Shown here: one piece after another, positions 18,795 through 27,082 of the stretch
Position numbering within the stretch: the first letter of the stretch is position 1
Layout of the letters: every line of letters starts with the position of its first letter
Program-made: the position numbers and the translations under genes
Assembly (NCBI RefSeq): GCF_010671605.1
Contig: NZ_JAABOO010000001.1
Location: forward strand, 1,426,001 to 1,490,000
Direction: 5' to 3'
Length of the DNA stretch: 64,000 nt
Origin: Leptobacterium flavescens
GTDB lineage: Bacteria > Bacteroidota > Bacteroidia > Flavobacteriales > Flavobacteriaceae
The notes under the pieces: generated by a model
Seen by the model: the letters and a program-made list of their open reading frames with translations, nothing else
Told to the model about the DNA's origin: nothing
The model's database searches: none

Positions 18795-20048
18795 CTATTC
18801 TTTAAGCACAATTTTCTCAGCATTTCCAAAGGAATCATAGCTGGAAGTAATGACCCGTTCTCCTTGTTGCAAACCTTCCAGTACCTCGTAGTATTGAGAA
18901 TTCTGTTTTCCGATCTGCACATTGCGTTTATAGGCAGCTGTTCCCTCTCCGTCCAGCACGAAAATATACTGCCCTCCGGTACTTGTATAAAAACCTCCTC
19001 TCGGAACCAGCAGGGCATCGTTGGATTCTCCCAACTGCAATTTAATATTATAGCTCTGTCCGGCCCGGATGGTTTCGGGTTTTTTATCGGTAAATACCAG
19101 ATCTACCTTAAACTTTCCATTGCGAACCTCCGGATATACTTTCCTCAGACGCAGGATATATTCTGTATTATTCCGTTCCAGGATGGCACTCAGGTCGCGC
19201 CTTACCCTGTCTATATAATGTTCATCGATCTCAGCTTCGATCTTAAAATCGGTAAGTACGTTTACCTGCCCGATTCGCTGTCCCTGAGCTATACTTTGTC
19301 CGATCTCCGCATCCAGGAAACCCAATTGTCCGTCGGCCGGAGCGCGAACATTTAAATGATCGATACGCTCATAAACCATAGAAAGGGTCTTTCTCATTCT
19401 TGCCAGATCCGAATCCAGTTCGTTGAGTGTCGTATTTCTCAGTTTTTCATCCTGTTGTGTCTGCAATTTAATGATCTCGTGTTGTTTTTGAGACAATTCG
19501 TAATTCTCTTTGGAGGTCAGGTATTCTTCCCTGGCGATCAGTTCTTCCTCATAAAGCGACTTGTTCTGCTCATAGGTACGTTTTAATTTCAGAAGTTCGT
19601 AATCGGCTTTTACCAGATCTTTCCTTCCTTCTATCTGCCTGGCATCGAAATTTATTTTGGTGGTCCTCAGGTCGTTTTGCTTCAGTGCGAGGTTATTTTC
19701 GCTGGCAAGGATCTGTTCGTATAAACTGCGATTCTCCAGTTTCAGGATGATATCACCTTTTTTAACCATCGCTCCTTCTTCTATCTGCTTCTCTACGACT
19801 CTTCCGCCTTCATAGGCATCCATATAAATAGTTGCAATGGGGGCCACGGATCCGTTTATGGTGATATAATCATCAAATTTTCCGTGGGTAACCTCAGCTA
19901 TGGTAAGCTTGTTCTTTTCCGTTCGGAAAACCGATCCTGCTTCAGACGAGATCAGCTTCCAACCGATAAACAATGCAAACAGGCCTCCTATAATGTATCC
20001 TATATGCTTTTTGTTTAACCCTTTTTTCTTTTCGATCTGTATGTCCAT
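18795..20048 (-). CDS. HlyD/MacA-family periplasmic adaptor
   Basis: 417 residues. A single N-terminal membrane segment (about 16-34) follows a lysine-rich start. Then come a lipoyl/biotinyl-like half motif around GAMVKKGDIILKLEN, a long alpha-helical hairpin (about 110-230), the second half motif LNVRAPADGQLGFLDAEIGQ, and beta-barrel domains. This is the architecture of adaptors that connect an inner membrane permease to a TolC channel. It lies 4 bp downstream of the TolC-like gene and 24 bp upstream of a permease, so the three are co-transcribed. Confidence 0.92.
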   Translation of the reverse strand: MDIQIEKKKGLNKKHIGYIIGGLFALFIGWKLISSEAGSVFRTEKNKLTIAEVTHGKFDDYITINGSVAPIATIYMDAYEGGRVVEKQIEEGAMVKKGDIILKLENRSLYEQILASENNLALKQNDLRTTKINFDARQIEGRKDLVKADYELLKLKRTYEQNKSLYEEELIAREEYLTSKENYELSQKQHEIIKLQTQQDEKLRNTTLNELDSDLARMRKTLSMVYERIDHLNVRAPADGQLGFLDAEIGQSIAQGQRIGQVNVLTDFKIEAEIDEHYIDRVRRDLSAILERNNTEYILRLRKVYPEVRNGKFKVDLVFTDKKPETIRAGQSYNIKLQLGESNDALLVPRGGFYTSTGGQYIFVLDGEGTAAYKRNVQIGKQNSQYYEVLEGLQQGERVITSSYDSFGNAEKIVLKE

Positions 20049-20052
20049 TGTA

Positions 20053-21396
20053 CTATTCTGTTTTATCTATATTAAATACCGGTAATCCCATATAAAAATC
20101 CAAAGTCATTCGCTGTACCTTCACTTTTAATTTTAACTGAAGATTCTCATTCTGTGCTTTGGCATAAAGGTTTTTTGACTGAAATAATTCTACTGCGCTG
20201 ATCAATCCCTTATCGTATTTCTTCTGGGCGATCCTGAAAGCGAGAAGATTGGATGCTTCACTCTGTTTTGTCTGTTCATACTCATTTAAGGAAGCCTCGT
20301 AGTTTTGCACCAGCTCCCGGAGAAGCTGATTGAGCTCCTGCTTTCTGATCTCCAGGGTATTGGATGCCCTCAGTAAGGCGATCTTCTGCTGTTTTACCCT
20401 GGATCTTGAGCTCCAGCGCTGACTGATAGGGATCCTCAGCGTAAAACCTATTGACTGAGAAGCGTTATCCTTTAACTGTGTACGAAAGGGAATAATTTCT
20501 CCGGATTCATCTACATTGGTTTCAAAAAAATCAGTTCCATAACCGGCAGACATACTAAGAGAAGGATATAAGTTACCCCTTGCTACAGCTATATCTTTTT
20601 TGGCTGCCTTAACCCTCAATTCCTGTCCCTTTATGATCGGAATAAAAGAAAGTGCTTTTTGATAGATCGAATCTTTGTCGACCCGAGCATTCTTTTCTTC
20701 CTCAAATATATCTGCCGATGTATTGATACTGATGCTACTTGTATTTTCCAGATTCATTTCCTGGATCAGTTTAAGGCGAGCTGCCTGTAAACTATTCCTG
20801 CTCTGGGTGAGGTTTAATTTGTCCGCTATAAGAACAGATTCTGCTTCATACAGATCGGTTCCCGCCTTGGTGCCTATTTCTATTTGTTTTTTTACCAGCT
20901 CATAATTCTTCTGAGAGATCTCTGCCTGCTCTTTGGATATCTCCTCCAGTCCTTCAAAGAACTGTACATCATAAAAGGCAGTCATGACACGAAAAGCCAG
21001 TAAGTATTTTTCATGAAGTGTTTCCTCCTGGGCCGCCTTGTACAGGAACTTCGCCGACGCGATACTGTTCAGTTTCTGAAAACCCTGGAACAAATCGATG
21101 CTCGCATTAAGAGAGTAACTGTTTGAGAAGAAATCGGTGCTGACAATCTCATTGGTATTGGGATCTACAGATCGTCCGTACCGAATTGTATAATTGGAAC
21201 TTCCGGATAGCGACGGCAGCAATTCTCTGAATGACTGCCGGTAATTTTCCCTGTTGGATTCCTTATTGTAGTTCAGATCATTTAGCTGAAGATTGTGCTC
21301 CAGCGCATAACTTATACACTCGTCTAAAGACCAGCTTTGCTGCGCTAAAGCACCGATACAAACGAAAAGACACTGAAAGATTAATAACTTTTTCAA
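20053..21396 (-). CDS. TolC-family outer membrane efflux protein
   Basis: 447 residues with an N-terminal signal peptide (KKLLIFQCLFVCIGALAQ) and the typical opening WSLDECISYALEHNLQL. Two long coiled-coil repeats follow, with the paired motifs SLNASIDLFQGF and GFTLRIPIS. TolC proteins form a trimeric outer membrane channel and periplasmic tunnel. It is the first gene of the leftward efflux operon. The start is a TTG at 21396; no in-frame ATG is available because a stop lies 9 bases upstream. AAGG directly precedes it. Confidence 0.92.
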   Translation of the reverse strand: MKKLLIFQCLFVCIGALAQQSWSLDECISYALEHNLQLNDLNYNKESNRENYRQSFRELLPSLSGSSNYTIRYGRSVDPNTNEIVSTDFFSNSYSLNASIDLFQGFQKLNSIASAKFLYKAAQEETLHEKYLLAFRVMTAFYDVQFFEGLEEISKEQAEISQKNYELVKKQIEIGTKAGTDLYEAESVLIADKLNLTQSRNSLQAARLKLIQEMNLENTSSISINTSADIFEEEKNARVDKDSIYQKALSFIPIIKGQELRVKAAKKDIAVARGNLYPSLSMSAGYGTDFFETNVDESGEIIPFRTQLKDNASQSIGFTLRIPISQRWSSRSRVKQQKIALLRASNTLEIRKQELNQLLRELVQNYEASLNEYEQTKQSEASNLLAFRIAQKKYDKGLISAVELFQSKNLYAKAQNENLQLKLKVKVQRMTLDFYMGLPVFNIDKTE

Positions 21397-21493
21397 CCTT
21401 GTTTATTTAATGTTGTGCCAGATCTATGTCTAATTGCATGCCATGAATGTAATGAATTGATTATCAGGAAAATAAAATCATTTTAAAATCAAA

Positions 21494-21545
21494 TGACAAA
21501 AAATTGTGTAAAATAAATGGACAAGAAGTGTCAAATATTTTGACA
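21494..21545. promoter_or_regulatory. Cluster of GACA/TGTC dyads, candidate activator site
   Basis: Three overlapping or adjacent dyads: GACA-N6-TGTG (21495-21508), GACA-AGAAG-TGTC (21520-21532) and TGTCAAATATTTTGACA (21529-21545, perfect 7-bp arms). They lie 98-150 bp upstream of the tolC-like start and about 60 bp upstream of the divergent sigma-54 activator gene, the usual place for an enhancer-type site. A -24-like TGGCAC is at 21415-21420 on the minus strand, but I see no matching -12 GC, so the promoter itself is unproven. Confidence 0.5.
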
Positions 21546-21603
21546 GTTTTTAGAAACTGATGGATACAATTGCTAGCTTTAGAAAAAATTCACGATCACA
21601 AAG

Positions 21604-22977
21604 ATGGTTGACGGAAGTATTCTTATAATAGACGATAACAAAAGTATCCTCAGTGCCCTGGAGATCCTTCTTCAGTTTGAGTACAAAACGGTTAAGACGA
21701 TCAATAATCCAAATCAGATCTCTTCATATCCCGATCTGGGAGATATTGATATCGTATTGCTGGACATGAACTTTTCTGCCGGGGTAAATACGGGAAATGA
21801 AGGTTTGTTCTGGCTGAAAGAGATCAAAAAGAAAGCCCCGGAAACTTCTGTGATCATGATGACGGCATACGGAGCGGTTGAACTGGCAGTAAAAGCACTA
21901 AAGGAAGGGGCGGCAGATTTTGTCCTTAAGCCCTGGAAGAATGAGAAACTCCTTACCACCATCCGTTCTGCATATCTCCTCAGGAAATCAAAAAAGGAGA
22001 TCAAAAACCTCAAGCAAAAGGAGCAGCATTTAAAACAGGTACTCAATCAGGATAAAAATTATATTGTAGGGACTTCCAAAGCCATAAACTCTGTACTCAA
22101 ACTAACTCATAAGGTGGCAAAAACCGATGTAAGTGTTTTGATTACCGGAGAAAACGGTACCGGAAAGGAACTTATAGCCCGGGAACTACACCGGAGTTCG
22201 GCCCGGAAAAATGAGGTCTTTATCGGGGTTGATATGGGTTCTATTTCGGAGAGTCTTTTTGAGAGTGAGCTTTTCGGGCATGTTAAGGGTGCCTTTACAG
22301 ATGCAAAGGAAGATCGTATCGGGAAATTCGAAGCGGCAAACAGCGGAACCCTTTTCCTGGATGAGATAGGTAACCTCTCCATGCCTATGCAGGCCAAACT
22401 CTTATCGGCAATACAGAACAAAGTGATCGTCAGGGTAGGTTCTAATAAAGAAGTTCCGGTAGATATCCGTCTGGTATGTGCTACCAATAACGATCTTTTT
22501 CAGATGGTAAAAGACGGGCTGTTCAGGGAAGACCTGCTCTATCGTCTGAACACTATACATATTAAGATCCCTCCCCTTCGGGAGCGGGATCAGGATATTC
22601 TGGTCCTTGCTGATTTCTTTCTGAAAAAATTCGCTTCCAAGTACGGCAAGCCTCAGATGGATATGATGCAAACAGCAAAGGAAAAACTGATGTCCTATCC
22701 CTGGCCGGGAAATATCAGGGAATTACAGCATGCCCTGGAAAGGGCTGTGATCCTGGCAGAAGGAAATAGCCTTAAACCGGATGATCTGCTACTACAGGCA
22801 AGCCCCTCCATGAAAGGCGAGCAATTATCGGTTACCCTGGAAGAAATGGAACACCTTATGATCACCAATGCTTTAAATGAACATAACGGGAATTTCAGCG
22901 CGGCAGCCGAGCAATTGGGAATATCAAGGCAGACTTTGTACAACAAACTGAAAAAAATGAATCCCGATGGCCAGTAG
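21604..22977 (+). CDS. NtrC-family sigma-54 response regulator
   Basis: 457 residues. Receiver domain 1-125 with acidic pocket DD at 10-11, phospho-acceptor Asp54 and Lys109. AAA+ domain about 155-390 with Walker A GENGTGKE (182-189), Walker B FLDEIG (251-256) and the sigma-54 contact loop GAFTDA (229-234; the textbook form is GAFTGA). C-terminal Fis-type HTH ends SRQTLYNKLKKM. It activates RpoN-dependent promoters when phosphorylated, presumably by the kinase encoded next. It is divergent from the TolC/permease operon, which I infer to be its target. Confidence 0.93.
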   Translation: MVDGSILIIDDNKSILSALEILLQFEYKTVKTINNPNQISSYPDLGDIDIVLLDMNFSAGVNTGNEGLFWLKEIKKKAPETSVIMMTAYGAVELAVKALKEGAADFVLKPWKNEKLLTTIRSAYLLRKSKKEIKNLKQKEQHLKQVLNQDKNYIVGTSKAINSVLKLTHKVAKTDVSVLITGENGTGKELIARELHRSSARKNEVFIGVDMGSISESLFESELFGHVKGAFTDAKEDRIGKFEAANSGTLFLDEIGNLSMPMQAKLLSAIQNKVIVRVGSNKEVPVDIRLVCATNNDLFQMVKDGLFREDLLYRLNTIHIKIPPLRERDQDILVLADFFLKKFASKYGKPQMDMMQTAKEKLMSYPWPGNIRELQHALERAVILAEGNSLKPDDLLLQASPSMKGEQLSVTLEEMEHLMITNALNEHNGNFSAAAEQLGISRQTLYNKLKKMNPDGQ

Positions 22978-24316
22978 ACATTTTTATTTTCAGCTGATCT
23001 TCAGAGTAATTGGTATAAGTCTTACTACTTTCTTTATTGCTTATACCCTTCTGGATTCTTTGTTTTACCATGCCGGTGTTCTTATCTTTTTTTTAGTACT
23101 GCAAGTCGTTTGGCTTATAAAATTCCTCAACCATACCAACCGGAAGATCGCCCATTTCTTCGAATTTATACGCAATGAAGATTATAGTTTACGTTTTTCG
23201 GAGGATGTGGACCTTCCTTCGCTGCAGCATCTTCACAAAAACCTCAACAAGGCAAATACTCTTATCAGGGACATGCAGATACAGAGCAAAACACAGGAAA
23301 AATATTATCAGGAGATCCTGAAACGTGCCGATATCGGTATCCTGACCATCAATAAAAAGGGACATGTCCTTTACGCCAATCCCACTTCCAGAACATTGCT
23401 TAACAGCAGGCAACTAAACCATATCCGTCAACTTGAAAAGGTAGATACACGGCTTTTTCAGTTGTTTTCAGACCTGAAACCTTTTGAACGCAAGGTATTC
23501 CAGCTAACCAATGAAAGGGAAACCATTTCTTTAGCATTAAAATCGACTGAAATTGTCTCTGGAACCGAGGCTCTAACCCTGATCACCGTGCAGGATATCA
23601 ATAGCGAGCTTGATGAAAAAGAAACGGATTCGTGGATAAAGCTCATCCGGGTACTTACTCATGAGATCATGAATACGGTAGCTCCGATCACTTCTATTTC
23701 CGAGTCCATTCTCAACTATTATAAAAGTGATGACAGCTTGCTGAAGCCGGAGCAGATAGATGAAAATCATATCCGAAATACGGTAAAAGGACTGGAAGTC
23801 ATAAAAGAACAGGGAGGCGATCTGATGAGCTTTGTACAATCCTACCGGAGTTTCCTCAATGTTCCCGTTCCGGACAAAAAAATAATAAAGCTGCAAGAGC
23901 TGACCGAAAAAGTAAAGGTATTACTTAGCCGGGAGATCGAGGTTCACAGTGTTTCCTTCGACCTGGTAGCCAATGAAGACGATCTCGAGGTCTTTGCAGA
24001 TGAAAAACAGATTACTCAGGTACTGATCAACCTGGCGAAAAATGCTGTTCAGTCATTCGACGGGCAGGAAGACAGAAAAGTACAGCTGATCTACGGGATC
24101 GATCAGGACAAGAAAAAATATATTGAGGTCAGAGACAATGGGCCGGGTATTCCGGAAGATATAATCGATCAGATATTTGTTCCCTTTTTTACTACCAAAG
24201 ATACGGGTACCGGTATCGGCCTGAGCCTCTCCAAACAAATTATGCAGCTTCACGGTGGTACTTTAAAAGTCCGTTCCGCTCTGAATGAAGGCACTTCTTT
24301 TTTAATGGTATTCTGA
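22967..24316 (+). CDS. Membrane sensor histidine kinase
   Basis: 449 residues. Two membrane segments (about 8-29 and 36-54) with almost no periplasmic loop, then a PAS-like region (about 110-215), a dimerisation domain with H-box VLTHEIMNTVAP (His232), and an HATPase domain with N-box NLAKNA, G1 DNGPGIP and G2 GTGIGLSLS. This is the NtrY/AtoS-like class that pairs with NtrC-type regulators. It overlaps the regulator gene by 11 bp, indicating translational coupling. The short periplasmic loop suggests a membrane or internal signal (inference). Confidence 0.92.
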   Translation: MASRHFYFQLIFRVIGISLTTFFIAYTLLDSLFYHAGVLIFFLVLQVVWLIKFLNHTNRKIAHFFEFIRNEDYSLRFSEDVDLPSLQHLHKNLNKANTLIRDMQIQSKTQEKYYQEILKRADIGILTINKKGHVLYANPTSRTLLNSRQLNHIRQLEKVDTRLFQLFSDLKPFERKVFQLTNERETISLALKSTEIVSGTEALTLITVQDINSELDEKETDSWIKLIRVLTHEIMNTVAPITSISESILNYYKSDDSLLKPEQIDENHIRNTVKGLEVIKEQGGDLMSFVQSYRSFLNVPVPDKKIIKLQELTEKVKVLLSREIEVHSVSFDLVANEDDLEVFADEKQITQVLINLAKNAVQSFDGQEDRKVQLIYGIDQDKKKYIEVRDNGPGIPEDIIDQIFVPFFTTKDTGTGIGLSLSKQIMQLHGGTLKVRSALNEGTSFLMVF

Positions 24317-24381
24317 ATTTTTCAGGCTAGTTATCCGTTTTGATTTGCTTTCGGGGAGTATTGTTCGGATATGGAACTTAT

Positions 24382-24411
24382 AAAAAGAGTCGCTCTAGGC
24401 GACTCTTTTTT
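24382..24411. terminator. Bidirectional terminator
   Basis: Near-perfect inverted repeat AAAAAGAGTCGC-TCTAG-GCGACTCTTTTTT, with T-runs on both strands. It separates the rightward two-component operon from the convergent small gene 24395-24637, whose stop codon lies inside the loop. Confidence 0.85.
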
Positions 24412-24637
24412 CGTTGTCATTATCGTTATGATCCGGATTTGTTAAACAGTCCGATCGGCTGCCATCCTTGTCTTTTCGTTTATACTTCTTAAGTTTCGCC
24501 TGCATGTTTTTAAACCAGGTATGATCCTTAATCAAACGAAAGATCAAAAGAACCAGAAAAACAGCTATAAATCCCATTAGAAAATAGAGAACCTTAAGGC
24601 TGGGCAATTGATCTATTTGTTCAAAAATCTCCATCAT
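24395..24637 (-). CDS. Small single-TM protein, function unknown
   Basis: 80 residues (78-79 if the second ATG is used). A hydrophobic helix at about 17-35 (LYFLMGFIAVFLVLLIF) is followed by a basic then acidic polar tail (KYKRKDKDG ... DHNDNDNE). I do not recognise a family. It ends in the bidirectional terminator. 63 bp upstream of its ATG is a 20-bp-spaced pair of TTTCACGTAA-like decamers, matching the arrangement before the LytTR gene at 25209, so it may belong to that regulator's targets. A sequence resembling a -7 element (GAACTTTG) lies at 24668-24675. Confidence 0.6.
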   Translation of the reverse strand: MMEIFEQIDQLPSLKVLYFLMGFIAVFLVLLIFRLIKDHTWFKNMQAKLKKYKRKDKDGSRSDCLTNPDHNDNDNEKRVA

Positions 24638-24700
24638 AACTCCTATCGACTTTTACATCCGTAGCAAAGTTCGACCAAAAAAAGCTTGCTTTTTAATATG

Positions 24701-24730
24701 TTTCACGTAATTAAATTTATTTACATGAAA
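24701..24730. promoter_or_regulatory. Paired decamer site 1 (20-bp period)
   Basis: TTTCACGTAA (24701-24710) and TTACATGAAA (24721-24730), start to start 20 bp. They lie 63 bp upstream of the small-protein gene at 24637. Direct repeats about two helical turns apart are typical of LytTR-domain binding sites. The remaining part of the 571-bp gap 24638-25208 is AT-rich and shows no convincing gene. Confidence 0.55.
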
Positions 24731-25116
24731 TGAATAATAACATATTGATTATTAAATTATTAGAAATCAAAGAGTGTTTTCCTGTTTCATGAATTAAGAA
24801 GAAAAAATTGCTGGTATTATCTTAAAAGCCCCATGGAAGTATTAATTAAAGCCCGGAAGTTGTCTTTTGTTCTTAATTTCCGGATGGAAAGGGTGTTTTT
24901 AGTGGTTTTTATAGGCTTTATAAAAAGTAATTTAAAACGAATGCCTGTAAAACAGTTTTGTAAACAATGAATTAGCTGCGAAAAGACATGTCATAAAAGC
25001 TTTTCCCCTTATAAAAACTAATAGCTCCCTCTTTCACTTGTCATGCGCTTTTTTTCACATAGGCAAATACAACCAACTGATTGCAAGTGTTTTAAAAACA
25101 AAATGTTCGATTAAAT

Positions 25117-25146
25117 TTTCACGAAAATTTTGAGTTTTTCATGAAA
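25117..25146. promoter_or_regulatory. Paired decamer site 2 (20-bp period)
   Basis: TTTCACGAAA (25117-25126) and TTTCATGAAA (25137-25146), exactly 20 bp apart and differing at one base. They end 62 bp before the ATG of the LytTR regulator at 25209, which suggests autoregulation. Confidence 0.6.
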
Positions 25147-25208
25147 AATTCTACTGATTTTGTGATTTGATTCTTTGGTACTGAAAATATTTATATTGCA
25201 TCAAAAAC

Positions 25209-26087
25209 ATGTTAAAATTTGCCCGGAAAATAGCTTCATACCTCAAAAAAGAGTGTATTCCCAACCAGTTGAATGTCAACACATGGAAGGCAAATAAATT
25301 CATTTTCGTTTTTACCTATATCGTACTGTTTTTATTAAAACCCTATGAGCTGGTTTCCTTACCTATGGAACAATTGCATATTTATATAGCTATTTACAGC
25401 ATTATCTATTGTATCGCCTACAGCTTGTCCATCATTATTTTTATGCCCTTCAACACTTCATTAAAATGGACCAAATTCAAAGAGTTTGGTACCGCTATCA
25501 TCTTTATCCTTATTTCCTGGTTGTTAATTCTCGGGGTTTCCTTATACTTCCACGAAGTATTTTATCCGGAGAATGAAAATGTCCTCAATCTGCTGATAAC
25601 CAAAAAGAACACCCTTAGTTCTTTTCTTTTTACCATTGGCCTGGGAAGTTTAATTCTGGTCATGCTCTACTTTCTGAATCTGAATACCAAGCTTCACATA
25701 TACAACAAACAGTATAAAAGCAAAAGCAATGAAAAAATAACCATCATCGGGAAAAACAAGAACGAGTACCTGGAGCTATTCAGCGGGACCTTTATATATG
25801 CCAAGAGTGAAGGTCATTATGTGAAAATATATTATTTCAACGCTTTCCGACAGGTGCGGCATTATCTGATGAGAAACACGATGAAAGAGCTGGAGAAATT
25901 TACCGAACACTGCAATAGTATTTATAAATGCCATAAGTCCTATTTAGTCAATCTCAGCTATATAAAATCCCTGTTGGAAACATCCAATAAAGCTTATATC
26001 TATATGCTTGACTTTAAACATAAAATACCCGTATCTAAGGATAAGATCGCTGAATTAAAAGGAATACAAAAACTTGCCGGAAAATAA
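25209..26087 (+). CDS. LytTR transcriptional regulator with membrane domain
   Basis: 292 residues. The N-terminal half has about four hydrophobic segments (about 31-48, 58-80, 95-118, 138-160). The C-terminal half is a LytTR DNA-binding domain (about 178-290) with the family hallmarks FIYAKSEGHYVKIYY, MRNTMKELE and CHKSYLVNLSYIKS. Membrane-anchored LytTR proteins without a receiver domain are common in Bacteroidota and are thought to sense at the membrane. A close paralogue of the same length and layout lies at 27083-27970 on the other strand. Site 2 in its promoter suggests self-control. Target genes are inferred, not shown. Confidence 0.9.
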   Translation: MLKFARKIASYLKKECIPNQLNVNTWKANKFIFVFTYIVLFLLKPYELVSLPMEQLHIYIAIYSIIYCIAYSLSIIIFMPFNTSLKWTKFKEFGTAIIFILISWLLILGVSLYFHEVFYPENENVLNLLITKKNTLSSFLFTIGLGSLILVMLYFLNLNTKLHIYNKQYKSKSNEKITIIGKNKNEYLELFSGTFIYAKSEGHYVKIYYFNAFRQVRHYLMRNTMKELEKFTEHCNSIYKCHKSYLVNLSYIKSLLETSNKAYIYMLDFKHKIPVSKDKIAELKGIQKLAGK

Positions 26088-26109
26088 AATATACTTCAGG
26101 GATCTTTGA

Positions 26110-26286
26110 TCAGGTCTCAATCGTGATGTTAATTTTTATTTCCTCACCCATCTGAACCGGGGCTTCCACCTTATTTATCATATACTCTTTCACTCTTTCA
26201 AAATCCTCATAAACTATGATTCCCTGCTGAGTGTTGATAATAAAGCCGTTTTCAACTTTTCTCAAATAGAATTGATATTTTGACAT
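26110..26286 (-). CDS. Small hypothetical protein (58 aa)
   Basis: An ATG at 26286 opens a 58-residue frame: MSKYQFYLRKVENGFI, then a charged, mostly beta/alpha pattern ending EIKINITIET. It has a balanced soluble composition and no signal or TM segment. It is convergent with the LytTR gene, ending 22 bp from its stop. The paired decamers at 26398-26427 lie 111 bp upstream. No family recognised; coding status rests on codon-like composition and position. Confidence 0.5.
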   Translation of the reverse strand: MSKYQFYLRKVENGFIINTQQGIIVYEDFERVKEYMINKVEAPVQMGEEIKINITIET

Positions 26287-26397
26287 AATAGCACATTCAC
26301 ATTAAGACAGACTATCGGGAGTATTTTATAGTTTTTAATAAAAGTTTATTCCCCGCCAGTCTTAAATGTACTCAGTAAAACACCTGGAAAAAATTTA

Positions 26398-26427
26398 TTT
26401 CACGAATACTTATTTATTTTCACGTAA
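26398..26427. promoter_or_regulatory. Paired decamer site 3 (20-bp period)
   Basis: TTTCACGAAT (26398-26407) and TTTCACGTAA (26418-26427), 20 bp start to start, upstream of the small leftward gene at 26286. The surrounding 467-bp gap (26287-26753) holds sites 3, 4 and 5 and no other gene that I can support. Confidence 0.55.
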
Positions 26428-26565
26428 TCATTTTTAACCTTCTCGAAAACAGTTCTTTAAATATTTCGTGAGATTATTTTTTTTCACTTCTCAAAACAAA
26501 CACTATAAAGATCTTGTCTTTTTCAACAGCTTTTCTCCGGTACAATTCCGGAAATATTAGTTTTT

Positions 26566-26596
26566 AATTACGTAATTAATACATTTTTTCATGAAG
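26566..26596. promoter_or_regulatory. Paired decamer site 4 (21-bp period, weaker)
   Basis: AATTACGTAA (26566-26575) and TTTCATGAAG (26587-26596), spaced 21 bp. Upstream of the microprotein gene at 26754 and 63 bp before site 5, so it sits on the same helical face. Confidence 0.4.
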
Positions 26597-26649
26597 TTTT
26601 ATACTCATCATTTATTGCTAAGCAACTGATAAGCAATAATCTATATTAT

Positions 26650-26679
26650 TTTCGTGAAAAAAAATTTCTGCTCGTGACA
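26650..26679. promoter_or_regulatory. Paired decamer site 5 (20-bp period)
   Basis: TTTCGTGAAA (26650-26659) and GCTCGTGACA (26670-26679), 20 bp apart; the second is degenerate (7 of 10 matching). They end 74 bp before the microprotein ATG at 26754. Confidence 0.5.
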
Positions 26680-26753
26680 AACTCCCCAAGTGTGTTGTTA
26701 TAGTTCCTAGTTTTAAGCAGAAAATCAGTTACTAATTAAAGATCGTATTCAAT

Positions 26754-26876
26754 ATGAAAAAGGAAGACAACAGGAGTTTGACGCTCTTTTTAAAAGCTCT
26801 TATTTTTCTTCTACTTGCTTTCCTGGGCTTTGTGTTTATAATGGCCCTGATAGCATTAATAAATTTGATCTATTAA
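26754..26876 (+). CDS. Membrane microprotein (40 aa)
   Basis: ATG at 26754, 40 residues, stop at 26874-26876. A short charged N-terminus (MKKEDNRSLT) is followed by one long hydrophobic helix (about 11-39). That is the typical layout of regulatory or stress microproteins in the inner membrane. Two paired decamer sites (4 and 5) precede it and it lies between the two LytTR regulators. Function unknown. The clean charge-then-helix pattern and its promoter context make it more likely real than random. Confidence 0.55.
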   Translation: MKKEDNRSLTLFLKALIFLLLAFLGFVFIMALIALINLIY

Positions 26877-27007
26877 AGTTTATGTTTTCAATAAGCTCTC
26901 TGAGTACCAAAAGAATGGAGCGGACGATAATAGAAGTTATTAAATTAGGGTTAGAGTTATACTTTAAGAAAACAATTTGTTTGTTTTTTACTAATCGCCC
27001 GTTTCAG

Positions 27008-27051
27008 CCTTCCAAATCTGTGCCTGTTCATCAGGCGCAGGTTACGGAAGG
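27008..27051. other. Strong two-tier hairpin between convergent genes
   Basis: Outer stem CCTTCC/GGAAGG (27008-27013 and 27046-27051) encloses an inner 9-bp stem CTGTGCCTG/CAGGCGCAG (27018-27026 and 27032-27040, one wobble pair) with a 5-nt loop. It is a GC-rich island in AT-rich DNA, between the microprotein and the convergent LytTR gene. No T-run follows, so it is not a classic terminator; it may be a structured RNA or mRNA 3' end. Confidence 0.45.
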
Positions 27052-27082
27052 TAGTAGTACTTATTTACAGAGATATCATTAA

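Noticed and set aside
24833-24970. 45-codon rightward frame beginning MEVLIKARKL in the gap before the LytTR gene
   Set aside because: AT-rich composition, no signal or TM pattern, no promoter-like element, and it ends in a Lys/Gln-rich tail typical of random frames.
26882-27082. 66-codon rightward frame after the microprotein gene
   Set aside because: It runs through the strong hairpin at 27008-27051 and stops just before the convergent LytTR gene's stop codon; its composition looks random.
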